Source: Diadophis punctatus similis (lineage: Eukaryota > Chordata > Lepidosauria > Squamata > Dipsadidae). From it: 64,000 bases of DNA. Below, one piece after another: positions 1 to 12,199 of this stretch (position 1 is the first letter of the stretch; every line of letters begins with the position of its first letter). Where the stretch lies: assembly GCA_023053685.1 (NCBI GenBank), contig JALIGW010000062.1, positions 558,001 through 622,000 on the forward strand, in the 5' to 3' direction. Both the position numbers and the translations under genes were made by a program. The notes below the pieces were generated by a model, which was given only the letters and a program-made list of their open reading frames with translations, was not told the origin of the DNA and searched no databases.

Positions 1-830
1 CAAAAAAGAGGTCAGTCTCAGTGGTATCTAATCCTTCCAGAACCAATCCTTAAAGAGGAGGAATTTGCTTACGGGCCTGGTTTTCACCATGATTGGAAAA
101 AAACAAACCAAAAGATAAAAGATAAGCCAAACCAAACTCCATACTTGCAGTTTCATTTTAATTTAAAAAATACTATTACAAAACCTTGAGAAATTAAAAA
201 GCTTCAAAACTGTATATTCAGAAGGTTAAATCTTGGATCCTTCTCTATGCAAAAGCAATAAAAGATTTTATTGCACCTGTACAACAGCTGGTTTTCAAGA
301 AATGTGATTTCTATCAAGAAGACAGATTTTTTAATAATATCTTTGTGCTCGAGGACAACTCTGACTGGCAGCCATGTTAAATAAGAAATATATTCCTGAC
401 TAGACTTTTAAAGCAATCTCTAAATGAGCAGCCAGCCAGTGAAGTGGGGAAATATTTAGTTATCTTTGCACATTATGAAAGACTTTCCATTGAGCAATCC
501 AGATGTAGTAACTAAGAGCTGCAACCTTCTTAACAGTCTCACAGCACAAAGCCATTGAAAAAAAAATCCAGCTTCCAATCTTAGTTTTCTCCAAGAATGA
601 GAGGTAATAGATTCTCAGGGGCTTCCTTGTGATGGTATCTCAGATATTTTGTCTAGAGACCTCAGAAGGTCAGCCACAAGCTGCAGTTCTTCTGCACCAG
701 AAAGCAGCTGCCTAGAAGGAACACAAGATGGGGTTACAATGGGGACAACTACGTTGCTGCCTCCCAGGGATTTAGGCAGACCCAGCTTGTTCAAGTCTAT
801 ATTCTCTTTCACCCAGCTCTCTATATAGTG
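1..830. repeat. Duplicated block A (left copy), matching 18735-19567
   Basis: The first 830 bases align almost base for base with 18735-19567, with scattered substitutions and small indels. The block covers the 3-prime end of ENTR1 on the minus strand: its last coding exon, 3-prime UTR and some sequence beyond. Homology stops near 830/19567, where both sides go on with unrelated sequence. The block may extend left of the window. Confidence 0.85.
615..711 (-). pseudogene. ENTR1: Duplicate of the last coding exon of ENTR1
   Basis: On the minus strand a TAG acceptor is followed by a 97-base exon coding for 31 residues that start QLLSGAEELQLVADLL and end at a TGA stop at 615-617. Length, phase and protein match the last exon of the complete ENTR1 at 19356-19452. 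A minus-strand AATAAA lies at 267-272, as in the complete gene. The other ENTR1 exons are not found next to it: the sequence above 830 holds a solo LTR and a hAT element, then a zinc-finger gene. It is therefore an orphan exon unless the missing parts lie elsewhere. The open frame continues upstream of the exon to about 1013, but that part is intron-like and should not be read as protein. Confidence 0.75.
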
Positions 831-969
831 GAAGCCATGGAGTGCTGTTCCAGAAGTGGCTGCCGTTTTGGAGTGGCCACAATTCATTGCAGCTGCTCTG
901 AGAATGTTGCCGGCTTTCAGGACAGCAGCACAAGGCCTCTTTTTACGAAGGTCATGCATTGGAGCGATT

Positions 970-1585
970 TGTTCTGCTCCAGCTATGGACCAGAGAAAAC
1001 GTAGCACACACACAGTTTATTCAAACCTATATTTAATTATATTTACATCTTAAAGCAGTCTTTTCTTGAAAAAACCAGCTGTTAATTATATGACATTAAC
1101 AGTTGCATAAGTCCATAAACTCTTAAATCAAAGGTAAGTAATTAGCCCTGGATATCGCAGGAAGGTTAAGGAGGTTGGCAAAATGCACAAACAGTCCACA
1201 AACAGTAAGCCAAAGCAGATAAGCCGAGCAGAGGTTTTCCAAACAAGAGACACACAAACCAACAAACTGTCAAACAAGTTGTTTCCTGCAGAGTTGTTTC
1301 CTTCTCCTTCATTCCTTAAGTAGGCTTGGGGAGTGGCCAATTAGCCCCAAGCCTGCTCCTGAGGAGACCTGCTGTTGAGTAGACATTCCTGCCTTTCGGC
1401 AGCTCTGCGTGCTCGTGCATTAATAAGAGGCTGGCTGAACCTCTGCCTCTGGCACAGAGTTCTTGCCAGCCTCCTCACTGTCCAACCTGGGTGCCAGCCA
1501 CACAGAACGACAGTGCATCACCACATCGGCCTCGTCTCAGACGGTATCCGCTACCAGCTTCACGGGCTGCTGGCGGGTCACAACA
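970..1585 (-). mobile_element. Probable solo LTR of a gypsy-type retrotransposon
   Basis: Read on the minus strand, this stretch starts TGTTGTGACC and ends AGAACA. It has an AATAAA followed by a GT-rich tract near its end, like the LTRs of the gypsy element at 33063-39143. Five-base flanks are CGACT (1586-1590) and CGATT (965-969), which match in four of five positions and fit an old target duplication. No primer-binding site or coding region adjoins it. The family is inferred from terminal resemblance only. Confidence 0.55.
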
Positions 1586-1929
1586 CGACTCTTTCCAGAA
1601 GAGATCTAGTAAAAAGATTTGATCTAGTATTTAGTGGGCCAGGCGGAAAGTAAGAGATGCCAAGTTCTAATACACCTGGGGCATAGAAACCAGCTGACCT
1701 GAGCCAGCCACTCTGTCTCAGCCCAACTCACCTCACAGGGTCCTTGCGGGGAGATGAGGAAAAAAATGTGTTGGATATGTTCACCGCCTTGCAAAAATAA
1801 TAAAAGTGGGATATAAATAAATAAAAGTGAGCAATGACGGGCAGATGGGCACGAGACCATGGGACCCCAGGAGGACAGGAAAACAGGCCTAAGAACTTCA
1901 GGGACCGAGTGGGGCCGCAGGCAGTGCCC

Positions 1930-2051
1930 AGGATGTTCGATCTCCCACTAGGTGCAGTGACTAGGTGTTTCGCAGTTGTCAGAATCATTAAAGTCTCCCA
2001 TTTCTAGGCGTTGTTAATCACCTAAATGATTAGCAAAAGGTTCCTCTAGTT
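1930..2051. repeat. Unnamed interspersed repeat R1, copy 1
   Basis: A stretch of about 120 bases containing CTAGGTGCAGTGACTAGG and later GATTAGCAAAAGGTTCC recurs, wholly or partly, at 29992-30095, 47218-47280 and 59628-59731. I do not recognise the family. Here it is cut at its right side by a hAT-type element. Confidence 0.6.
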
Positions 2052-2645
2052 CAGCAGTTCCCAACCTTCCTAATGCCGTGACCTGCCCCCGCAGCGACCC
2101 ACCCCGCCGCCGCCATTTGGGTTCTTTTACCCTCTGCGCATATGTTACCTCTGAGAGCTTTTTGAGCCCCGTCACGAGACTCGTGCGCGACTTCGGTGGG
2201 GCCGGGACAGGCGGCTGCCCGGAGAGAGCCATCCCTTTGCAGAGTCTCTCCAGTCTACCTGTAGCGTTCGGGGCGAAGGGGGTGGCTCTCTCCAGGCAGC
2301 CGCCTGTCCCGGCCCCGCTGAAGTCGTGCACGCCTTTTGCGACGTGACTCGAAAAGCTCCCAGAGGCAACACGTGAAGCGAGCGGAGACCTCGCCCGGAT
2401 CTGGAGACTTCGCCCGGATGCCGCCATTTGGGTTCTTTTACCCTCTGCACATGCACAGAATGCTTTGCGCATGCGCAGAGGGTAAAGAACCCAAATGGCA
2501 TCGGCCGGGAGGGGCGCGGGTTGTGGGGCGCGATATGGCCAGGCTTGTGGCAGTGGGGGGGGGAAGCTGAGGATGCTGGGGCGACCCCTGGGAAATGGTC
2601 ATTCGACCCCCAAAGGGGTCACAACCCCCAGGTTGGGAACCGCTG
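2052..2645. mobile_element. Non-autonomous hAT element (SPIN-like ends), complete
   Basis: The ends are CAGCAGTTCCCAACC and, at the right, GGTTGGGAACCGCTG. They are flanked by a perfect 8-base duplication CTCTAGTT (2044-2051 and 2646-2653), as expected for hAT transposition. The outer bases resemble, from memory, the SPIN group of hAT elements known from squamates and other tetrapods. The interior is GC-rich, codes for nothing and is built of large inverted repeats (see findings). Confidence 0.85.
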
Positions 2646-2781
2646 CTCTAGTTCCTCTGATTGGGTAATTCGGAGTATACACCTATGGCAACCTCATTAG
2701 TTTTTCTTTCATATTAACCCACGTGCATTCAAGGTGTTTTTTTTCCCTTCCTTTACATTTCTACAAAGGTTTAGCTGTTCA

Positions 2782-4743
<1,962 letters not shown>

Positions 4744-4749
<6 letters not shown>

Positions 4750-5260
4750 CCGGCCGCATGCGCAACTGAATCGAAAGAGTCCTTCCGCCGTTTCTCTGAT
4801 TCCCAAACTGAGCGCCTGACCGGCCTCCGTCCCCTTTCGGCCAAGCTCCGCCTCTTCCTCCCCTGGCTCCGCCCCCTGTAAGCTCTGCTCCCTTGGTCCG
4901 ATTTCGGAAGTCGGAAGAAAGCCATCCCAATGGCTGGCGTCAGGGACCACGCCCCCTACTCGGCCCTTCAGCGGCCGCCTTCCTTCCATCTGCGTTCCTC
5001 CCCTCGCTTGGCTCCTCCCTTGCGCCGCTGGCTCCGCCCCTCAGCTCCCTCCTCCCCGCCCTGCCTGGCGGAATTGGGGCGAGGGCTGGTGGGCGAATGG
5101 AGAATTCCCAAAGGGGCTGCAATGGATGGGAATGGATGGAGGGTTCCCTCGCCGGCCTCGGCTTTCGTGTGGCGGAACCCTTTCTGCCTCCCCGGAGCTG
5201 CTCGCTACCCCGCCTGCAGCCACGTGGGCATCTCCGGGTGACCCCCTTTCCTCCTGGCAC
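4744..5260 (-). promoter_or_regulatory. 5-prime exon and CpG-rich promoter region of zinc-finger gene 1
   Basis: The segment is GC- and CpG-rich. The exon ends with GGATGCAG next to a GT donor on the minus strand. Parts of it recur upstream of the other two zinc-finger genes: the block GAATTGGGGCGAGGG and, further on, CCCAAAGGGGCTGCAATGG at 5070-5125 have counterparts at 9318-9372 and 51550-51590. I infer a shared promoter; the transcription start is not visible. Confidence 0.55.
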
Positions 5261-5269
5261 CCCCAGTCC

Positions 5270-6239
5270 AGGTACTCCCTGGCATCAAGACCTGCTTTGT
5301 CTCCCCGCTGGAAGGAAGGAAGGGGGAGATCGCCCTCTTTATTGCCAGCCTCAAAAGAAGCCTTGAATATAGCGATCCCTCTGTGTATTATAAGGATTAT
5401 GAATTAAATTTCACGGCCACCTGATCCCCGGAGACTCCTGGCAGTTTCCTAATGATATAACTCGTTTTTGTTCTTGTGGGGCACCTACATTGTGAGAGGG
5501 GATGACGGGACAAATAATTTAGGGAAGAGGATAAAAGTGATTTCAGAATACTATTTGTTTTCATTTTGTTGTTTAGGAACTTCTGGGTAGTTGATCTCCT
5601 TCCCTTATTTTCCTTTGTGGAATACTTTTCATGGTACCTGAGCGTAATCATAATTTAGTCCACCTTCCTGGGTGCTTACCTGGACCTTTCTCACTTCTCA
5701 TTCTGGACCCTTTGACACTCTTGCAATTGTTTTCTGAACCCTCCGACTTCCACAGAAGCAAAAAACTTACCTGTCGGAAACCACTTAGCCAGGATGTTGA
5801 ATGCAAGAATAGCTCGCTTTCAACAAAACCCCCAAAACTACATAGCTAGAAACTAGAAATTTTGCAAGATATCCATAATCTGCGGTAGGCAACAGGTAGT
5901 GTGATATTTAGCTTTTTTGCATAGCAAGTGTAAAAGCTTTTGGGAGGGGGGCTGTAATCCAGGTAATCAATAAATATTATAGGCATTATTAGGGGGAGGC
6001 AAGTGTGTGTGTCTCACCTATGAGTATAAAATTTCCTGTAAAACTGTAATCAGGGCCTTGGTGGCCTTCAAAGCCAGGGTCCTTCTATCTTGGTGCCAAA
6101 ATAAAAATATATTCTTGTATTCTGTTTGGCAATCAATCGGCTTCAACACCAAGCTAAGGTCCAGTTTTGGGGACAACACAACGTCCCTTCCAGCTCTGTT
6201 GTCTTCTGTTCCGTTCCATTCCTCATCTTATCCTGATAA
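5270..6239. other. No gene recognised
   Basis: Mixed AT-rich sequence with short open frames only. I see no family signature except an AATAAA-like stretch. It separates the zinc-finger promoter from a duplicated repeat block. Confidence 0.5.
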
Positions 6240-6480
6240 TTAAAGGGTATTGGCCCCCAGGCAGAACCTTGGGGTACCCCACTGCCTATTTCCTTCTATG
6301 TGGAAGGGAAGTTCCTTTAAGGCAGGGGTGGGGAGCTATGCCCCCTTTATGACCTGTGGACTTCAACTCCCAGAATTCCTGAGCCAAGTGTTTTGTACAT
6401 ATTCTGGATGGATTCTCTTACTGTTTACTTACCTATTTTGACTTGCATGCTTGTTCAATCACCCACAATGCTACTCTTCC
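6240..6480. repeat. Repeat block shared with 55720-56070 and partly 28060-28200
   Basis: The stretch from the words CCCCAGGCAGAACCTTGGGG through CTTCAACTCCCAGAATTCC to TTTTGACTTG matches 55720-56070 with moderate divergence. It includes the common squamate motif CTTCAACTCCCAGAATTCC. Confidence 0.6.
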
Positions 6481-6559
6481 CTGAAGTTCAAGAGCTGAGT
6501 GTTTACTGCCTGATTCCCTTCCAGTCACCAATGCAGTTTGTTTCGGCAGATATATTCTT

Positions 6560-7900
6560 TTTTTTAATTATTTTTTATGTACACAAAGACTTGACATGAC
6601 ATAACATACAAACATATAGTCTTAGGAATCCCACTTCCTATCTTGCTTATAGCTAAAGATCAGTACAAAATTTCGTATACCTATATTGTAAATATTTACA
6701 TTTCTAATTCATTTCAGTATCCATTTCTTCCATATATTCATCAGTGTAAGTTATCTTATTTACTAAATCCTTACTTCTATCATAATTTAACTAACAATTC
6801 TCTATATTATCTAATAATATAATAGTATAATAATATAATATTGAATTAAATATTACTCAATATTTAATCTCATTTAATTATATCACAACGTAGAATATTC
6901 CAATTTCTAATTAGCTTTGTATTCTATTTCATCTAACTCCCATATAAATTTCTTTAATACATTCTCAATCCTCTATTTCTAATTACATTTATTTAGGAAT
7001 CTATCTTCTCCATTGTGTAGAGACCCATATACATATATATCTAACCTATCTTTACTATTCATTTCATAACTCCGCATCACTATTGTTTCTATAAATTAGA
7101 TTTCTCACCATATGCCATATAATTTATACTCTACCACACTTTAATATATTTTATTATCTACTTGAAATATATATGTTTTATAATAATATTGCATCAATGT
7201 CCAATTTTCAAAGCTTCATAAGTATTCTATTTCTCTTTTTAGTATATCAGAGTCCATTTATGTTAATAGAAATCAATTTGATTTCTTCTCTCATTTTTAT
7301 TTATATTGTTTTCTTGTTCTAGTTTCCCTTAATATCCTTCCTGTAGTTCTTTCTTGCTCTGTTTTTTCTTTTTCCTGTATTCTTTTTTCTCCTCTGTCTT
7401 TCGTTCTTTCCTCTATCACTCCTCCTCCTGACTGGTACCTTTCAATTCCTCCTTACTTTCTTCTTTACTTTCTTCTTCACCTTCCATCTCGAAATATTGT
7501 TCATGAAATTCATGAGTTTTCTCAATTGAATCTATTTTAACTTTCCTTCCTCGCCATGTCACTAAAATGCCCTCTGGCATCAGCCACCTAAATGTTTCCT
7601 TCTGTTTTATCAGTTGGGAAGTTAAAAATCGATATTGTCTTCTAAGATTCCTAACCCGTCTTGGAATCTGCTTTAATACTATTATCTCCCTTCCTTTGTA
7701 CTGAAATGTTTCTTCCCTGGTTCTATTGTAAATGCTATCTCTGACTGCCTTTTTTATCAATTTTACGTGTATTTCTTTTGGTAATTTATGTCACCGCATG
7801 TAATTCGTGTTCACTCTAAAGGCCTCATCTATTTCTCTTATTATTTCTTGCTTATCACGCTGCATTATTAGTGCTAATAGTTCCGCTATCTTTTCGTCTG
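6560..7900 (-). mobile_element. L1 LINE fragment with the end of ORF1
   Basis: AT-rich sequence around a minus-strand frame at 7416-7760 (114 residues). Its protein has the pattern of the C-terminal domain of L1 ORF1p: RREIxVLKQIPRRVRNLRRQ-like, then a FRWLMPEGILVTWRGRKVKI-type segment, then an acidic tail. The same domain ends the more complete ORF1 at 60625-61593. Upstream (7760-7900) the frame is broken. No ORF2 motif is recognisable below 7416. Confidence 0.7.
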
Positions 7901-7967
7901 TGTTTTCATCTTCATCTTCTTGGATATTCTGAAATGGAGACTGGCTGCTCTGTTGAGTTCCTCATCA

Positions 7968-8070
7968 TTGTGTCCAGGAAAACACATTGTAAAAAAAACC
8001 TCACGAGTTCAAAAAATTTGATTGAACTTGCGAGGTTTTTTTTTTTTACAACGAGTTTCCCTGGACACAA
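7968..8070. repeat. Long hairpin (inverted repeat), probable MITE
   Basis: Two arms of about 45 bases face each other around a short loop. The left starts TTGTGTCCAGG and includes AACCTCACGAGTTCAA. The right includes TTGAACTTGCGAGGTT and ends CCTGGACACAA. The arms differ at a few positions. This is typical of a small foldback MITE. Confidence 0.75.
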
Positions 8071-8229
8071 CGGCAAGGATAGCGATGGAGCTGGAAAGGT
8101 AAGATGAGTGTCTCGCTTCTCGCCCGCCCCACCTGCCAGAAATTCAGGGCTCTACCCCCGAGAAGGCCACCCCCTTATTTTGGGGGTCAAAAGAAAATAA
8201 GACCCTGTCTTATTTTCACGGAAACAGGG

Positions 8230-9255
8230 TAGATGCCTTTGAAGATGGTCATTTCTTTTGAAAGATTGTTCACATTCCACACATTCCTACTGTTTTTGTA
8301 AATGGATCCTTTGATGTCTATAAAGGCTGCTGATATGAGGAAAGCTCTTTCCACACTCCAGGCATTTATGAGGTTTTTCTCCTGTGTGGATTCTTTCGTG
8401 TGAATAAAGGTTGGTGTTATGACTGAAGCTCTTTCCACACTCCAAGTATTTATGCGGTTTTTCTCCTGTGTAGATTCTTTGATGTGTATAAAGGGTTCCC
8501 AACTCACTGAAGCCCTTTCCACATTCTAGGAATTTATGAGGTTTTTCTCCTGTGTGGATTTTGTGATGTGAATAAAGGCTGCTACTCTGACTGAAGCTCT
8601 TTCCACACTTCAGGCATTTATGAGGTTTTTCTCCAGTGTGGATTGTTTGATGTTTATAAAAGTTTCCCAATTCACTGAAGCTCTTTCCACATTCTAGGCA
8701 TTTATGAGATTTTTCCCCTATGTGGATTCTTTGGTGTGAATAAATGCTGCTTTTATGACTGAAGGTCTTTCCACACTCCAAGCATTTATGAGATTTTTCT
8801 CCTGTGTGGATTCTTTGGTGTCTATAAAGGTTGCCCCTGTGACTGAAGCTCTTTCCACATTCTAGTCATTTATGAGGTTTTTCTCCTGTGTGGATACTTA
8901 GATGCCTTTGAAGATGGTCATTTTTTAAAAGGTTTTTTTGCATTCCGGGCACTGATATTTCTTTCCTCCCTCCTTGATCCTTTGGGGACTCCTGGGTCTC
9001 CCCAAGGACCCTCTGCCATCCTGGCCCATCTCGGAGTCTCCGCTCGTTTCCTCCTCCCCGCATCGGCCTCCAGGCATCCCCCTTTCACCGGGTCCCCCAG
9101 GGCTCATCCCTCCTGCAGCCCCGGGATGAGATTTCCCCGCTGTCTCTCGAGAAACCTGCGCCAGGACCAGGCAGGGCTGCTCCATGGGGCCCGCTCTCCT
9201 CCTCCTCCTTTCGGGCGGGGCTTCCTTCCTGCCTCCGCCGGGCTCCTCCGTCCTG
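8230..9255 (-). pseudogene. C2H2 zinc-finger pseudogene 2
   Basis: A paralogue of the genes at 2894 and 49071 with the same N-terminal region ([35 protein letters not shown]) and a run of fingers ending HLQKQ and TAG at 8287-8289. It is broken in several places. After CPECKKTF the frame shifts at about 8930. The first Cys of one finger is replaced by TGA at 8866. Two other fingers have Phe or Tyr for the first Cys ([16 protein letters not shown]), and one ends in Tyr for the last His. The acceptor of exon 2 (TTCAG, 9256-9260) is kept, but a deletion joins the intron directly to upstream promoter sequence, so exon 1 with the start codon is missing. It is therefore not expected to make a finger protein. 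Confidence 0.85.
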
Positions 9256-9309
9256 CTGAAGGGGAGAAAGAGAGGTGGATCACAGCTGCGTCCACTTCCC
9301 TGCAGGGGA

Positions 9310-9600
9310 GGCCCAGGCTTGGCGGAATTGGGGCAGGGGGCGAATGGGGGATTCCCAAAGGGGCTGCAATGGACAGGAATGGACGGGACGGGACGGCCTC
9401 AGCTTTTGTGTGGCAGAACCCTTTCTGCCTCCCCAGGAGCTGCTCCCTACCCCGCCCCACTAAGCCTGCAGCCACATGGGCATCTCCGGGTGGCCCCCTT
9501 TCCTCCAGGGGGGAGAAGTGGGGTTGCCCCCAGCAACATCCGCAGTCCAGGTTCTCCTGGCCGCCTGGCATCAAGACCTGCTTTCTCCCCCCGCTGGAAG
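9310..9600 (-). promoter_or_regulatory. Remnant promoter of zinc-finger pseudogene 2
   Basis: A GC-rich segment matching 5065-5300 upstream of zinc-finger gene 1, including the block around GGGGCTGCAATGGA and CATCTCCGGGTG. Compared with gene 1, about 450 bases including exon 1 are missing at the junction near 9318. Confidence 0.6.
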
Positions 9601-9960
9601 GAAGGAAGGGTTACTAACTTTGAAATCGTCCTTATTCACTTCCCAACTGTAGCAAGGGAGAGGCAAAACTCACTTAACAACTGTCTCGCTTAACAACAGA
9701 ATAAACAGATTATTAATTGATATTGGGTTCTGAACCTCCGTGGTCAAACTCAATCCTTTCGTTCCTCTTGCAAATTCTACCAACTGCAGCAGTTTGTGAT
9801 TCTTTCCGAGCGCCATGACTGTCCCTGGCAATCTAAAATGCCTCCTCTATAAAATTTTCCAGCTTTAAAAAATGGGTGATTTTAATACTGCCTTGGACAT
9901 TTGAACTTTAATTGTGCTTTACGCACGCACACCCACCCAATAATATTAATAGGTTCTACT

Positions 9961-10079
9961 CAGTAGTGGGTTCTAAAACCCTTTACTACTGCTTCGCACC
10001 CGGGCGGGTGGGCGGAGCTTCCCGCCGCCGCCGCTACTGATTCTTAGAACCGAGCCGAACCGGGAGCAACCCACCGCTG
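9961..10079. mobile_element. hAT-type MITE, complete (119 bp)
   Basis: It starts CAGTAGTGGGTTC and ends AACCCACCGCTG, imperfect terminal inverted repeats, with a perfect 8-base target duplication GTTCTACT at 9953-9960 and 10080-10087. The interior is GC-rich and non-coding. The same CAGTGGTGGGTT-type end is seen at 32966. Confidence 0.85.
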
Positions 10080-10084
10080 GTTCT

Positions 10085-10450
10085 ACTGCAGGGGGTGTCA
10101 AACTCGATTTCATTAAGGGCCACATCAAGGTTGTGTTTAACCTTGGGGGGATCCCGGGTGTGTGTGGTTAGGTGTGGCCTGCTCGACATAGTCAGGTCGG
10201 CGGGGGGAGCTGTGATGGCCTGAGCGCTCCGCCAGCGAAAACAGGCTCCCAAGCTCCGTTTCGGTGGCGATAGCCTCCTACAAACCTGTGCCAGCAAAAG
10301 CAGAGCTCGGGAAGGGCATGTGTGACCCTCCCGAGCTCCGTTTTTGCTGGCAGAGGCACTGCGGGCCGATCCTTCACTGTTTCCATGGTGTCCCCGCAGG
10401 CCAGATCTAATACCCCACGGGCTGAATCTGGCCCCCGGGGCCTTGCCCAG
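10085..10450. mobile_element. hAT-like MITE next to the SNAPC4 exon
   Basis: It begins with GGGGGTGTCAAACTCGA, the end of a common squamate hAT MITE whose short relative sits at 19807-19930. Its right side has CCCCCGGGGCCTTG, the usual inner sequence of the other end. The terminal bases are worn and I found no target duplication. It lies in what would be the intron after the SNAPC4 exon. Confidence 0.5.
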
Positions 10451-10485
10451 TTCTACCACATTACGGCCAGACTCGCTGGCCTTAC

Positions 10486-10650
10486 TCCCAGCTCTTGGGC
10501 GACCGCTTCCCAATGCAGACCGCCGTGCCGTACAGCGATTTCCTTCAGTTTCTCGATCTCCTCCTCGCTCCATTCCTTCTTGTTGATGTTGGGATGCTCA
10601 CAATTTTGCCAGTATTTCCTCAGGTCTTTTGCGTTGCGTGTTCCTTCAAA
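10486..10650 (-). pseudogene. SNAPC4: SNAPC4 Myb-domain exon (isolated)
   Basis: A 165-base exon in phase 0 bounded by CCTCCCTAG (acceptor) and GTAAGG (donor). It codes for 55 residues including FEGTRNAKDLRKYWQNCEHP and, later, EWSEEEIEKLKEIA. This matches the start of the Myb-repeat region of SNAPC4, the large subunit of the snRNA-activating complex that binds the proximal element of U1-U6 gene promoters. Position and strand agree with the human order, where SNAPC4 lies just downstream of ENTR1 in the same direction. I could not find the exons that should come before (10651-12300) or after it (below 10486). The frame and splice sites are intact, so it may belong to a gene with large rearranged introns, or be a stranded exon. 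I list it as a gene fragment. Confidence 0.8.
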
Positions 10651-10654
10651 CTAG

Positions 10655-11005
10655 GGAGGATGCAAGACAGAATAAATGGTCTCAATGTACATGGGTTTTT
10701 TTTAACTTAAAAAAAACACACACAGGGGAAATTTAATTTCTTGGCCAAATTTCCCTCCACTGTTCCTGCAGAAGATTTTGGAGGCACCAAGCAGAAATTC
10801 TGCTTTCTCCCAATTTCTAGCCATTGCATTGCTTCCTTCTTTTTAGTCATTCCTGTATTTCTATAAAGATGAACGTTAGAAAGGAAAACATGGCCAGAAG
10901 TTGTCACTTTAAATGCACACTAATCAGTATACATTAAAATGAAATTTCATTCTTTTCAGCTCTCAAAAGATAATCATGATGAATATACCCAAATACACTT
11001 ATATG
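10655..11005. other. No gene recognised (intron-like)
   Basis: AT-rich sequence upstream of the SNAPC4 exon. Neither open frames nor a repeat family stands out. Confidence 0.4.
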
Positions 11006-11007
11006 AC

Positions 11008-11280
11008 ACTGTCACAATGTGATTTTTGATTGTCAACTGTACTCATATGTCAGACTTTATGACCCAGAGATTTATAGCAAAGTAAAGCAGTCACATGAAG
11101 AATGAACTGCGCATATGCACATTCCATTCTATACATTACTTCTTTGCTGCTTGTCCTTCCTGGAAGAAGGACCTCTTAGATTGTAAAAATGTAGTTCATA
11201 GGTTTTTATATTCTTTTTGTACTGAAATAAATATTTTGTTATTTTTAGACTTTATACTCAAGTTTTCTTTTGTTAGGGGA
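11008..11280 (+). mobile_element. Diverged copia-type solo LTR or LTR fragment
   Basis: It begins TGTCACAATGTG, close to the LTR at 21656. It has the same late block GTACTGAAATAAATATTTTGTT that serves as polyadenylation region in the complete copia element (compare 39355-39380 and 45030-45055). The 3-prime end is not clear and no target duplication is seen. Confidence 0.5.
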
Positions 11281-11329
11281 TAGCTCCAAAGAAAAAACAT
11301 TTCATCACTTCTAAAACTTATTTCCTATT

Positions 11330-11560
11330 TCGTCAGACACAGAGAAACATCACAGTGTAGTTCAGATGTATACATGTACGTGGCGAGAGAAACGAATCTT
11401 GCCAGTTTACCAGAACGGATGGCATAGGGAACAAAGCTGCTACAGAATCTGATAGTCCTGCTAGAAATACTTTGAAACCTCCTTCCAGAGGGGAGCAACA
11501 GAAACAGACAGTGGAGTGGGTGTGTGGAATCTCTAACAATGCTTTGAGCTCTAAGCACAT
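11330..11560 (-). mobile_element. Possible LINE ORF2 3-prime fragment
   Basis: A minus-strand frame includes RTIRFCSSFVPYAIRSGKL, which resembles the end of ORF2 in L2/Rex-like LINEs (pattern FxNSFxPxAIRLxN). It is short, with no other domain. Confidence 0.35.
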
Positions 11561-12199
11561 AGTACTTATAAGCAGTATCCTGAATAACGCTAAGTGAGCT
11601 TCTCTGCTATCCTCACTACACTCTGTAGGGACTTTCTATCTGAGGCGCTGCTGCCACCAAACCGAACAGGGATGCGGTTTGTTTAAAGGCTCCCCATCGT
11701 ACCTCTGTAAAAAGCGGCCAGGACAGGAAGAGAAAGATGTGCTCTGCTCATCCGATGCAGGAAACGCAGACGCTGGTTTGCAGGCTTCACTCTTCATGTA
11801 CAAAGAGACCAATTCAGATTATAAAAAAGGGGCCACCCTCATTTCATTTATTAATTTATTTTTCACTGCCCAAAAGTCTCTGGGCGGCTCCTCAGAGCAG
11901 CCCGCACTGTTTTTATGACCGATTTTACACCCATTTTCTTGCCATTCGCAGGTGCTTCTGACACAAATAAGCGCCACACGCAAAAAAAAGTGCCCCCTCC
12001 GAACGTGTGGATTAGAAAGGGACCCGAGAGGAAGGGCCCGAGAGGAGGAGCGCGGAGGGGAGGCTTCTCCTTTTAAAGCGCCCCACCTGCAAAAGCCGCC
12101 CCCCCTCCTCCTCAGTCCCCGGGTCTGCTGCGTTCACACGACACGTTCACCGCTGCAAGGCTGGCTCCAGCCCATCCCAGCTGGCTCAACCATAAAGCA

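Noticed and set aside
615..1013. 132-codon minus-strand frame containing the ENTR1 last exon
   Set aside because: Only 615-711 is exon. The part above is intron and LTR sequence that happens to stay open; the acceptor at 712-715 sets the true border.
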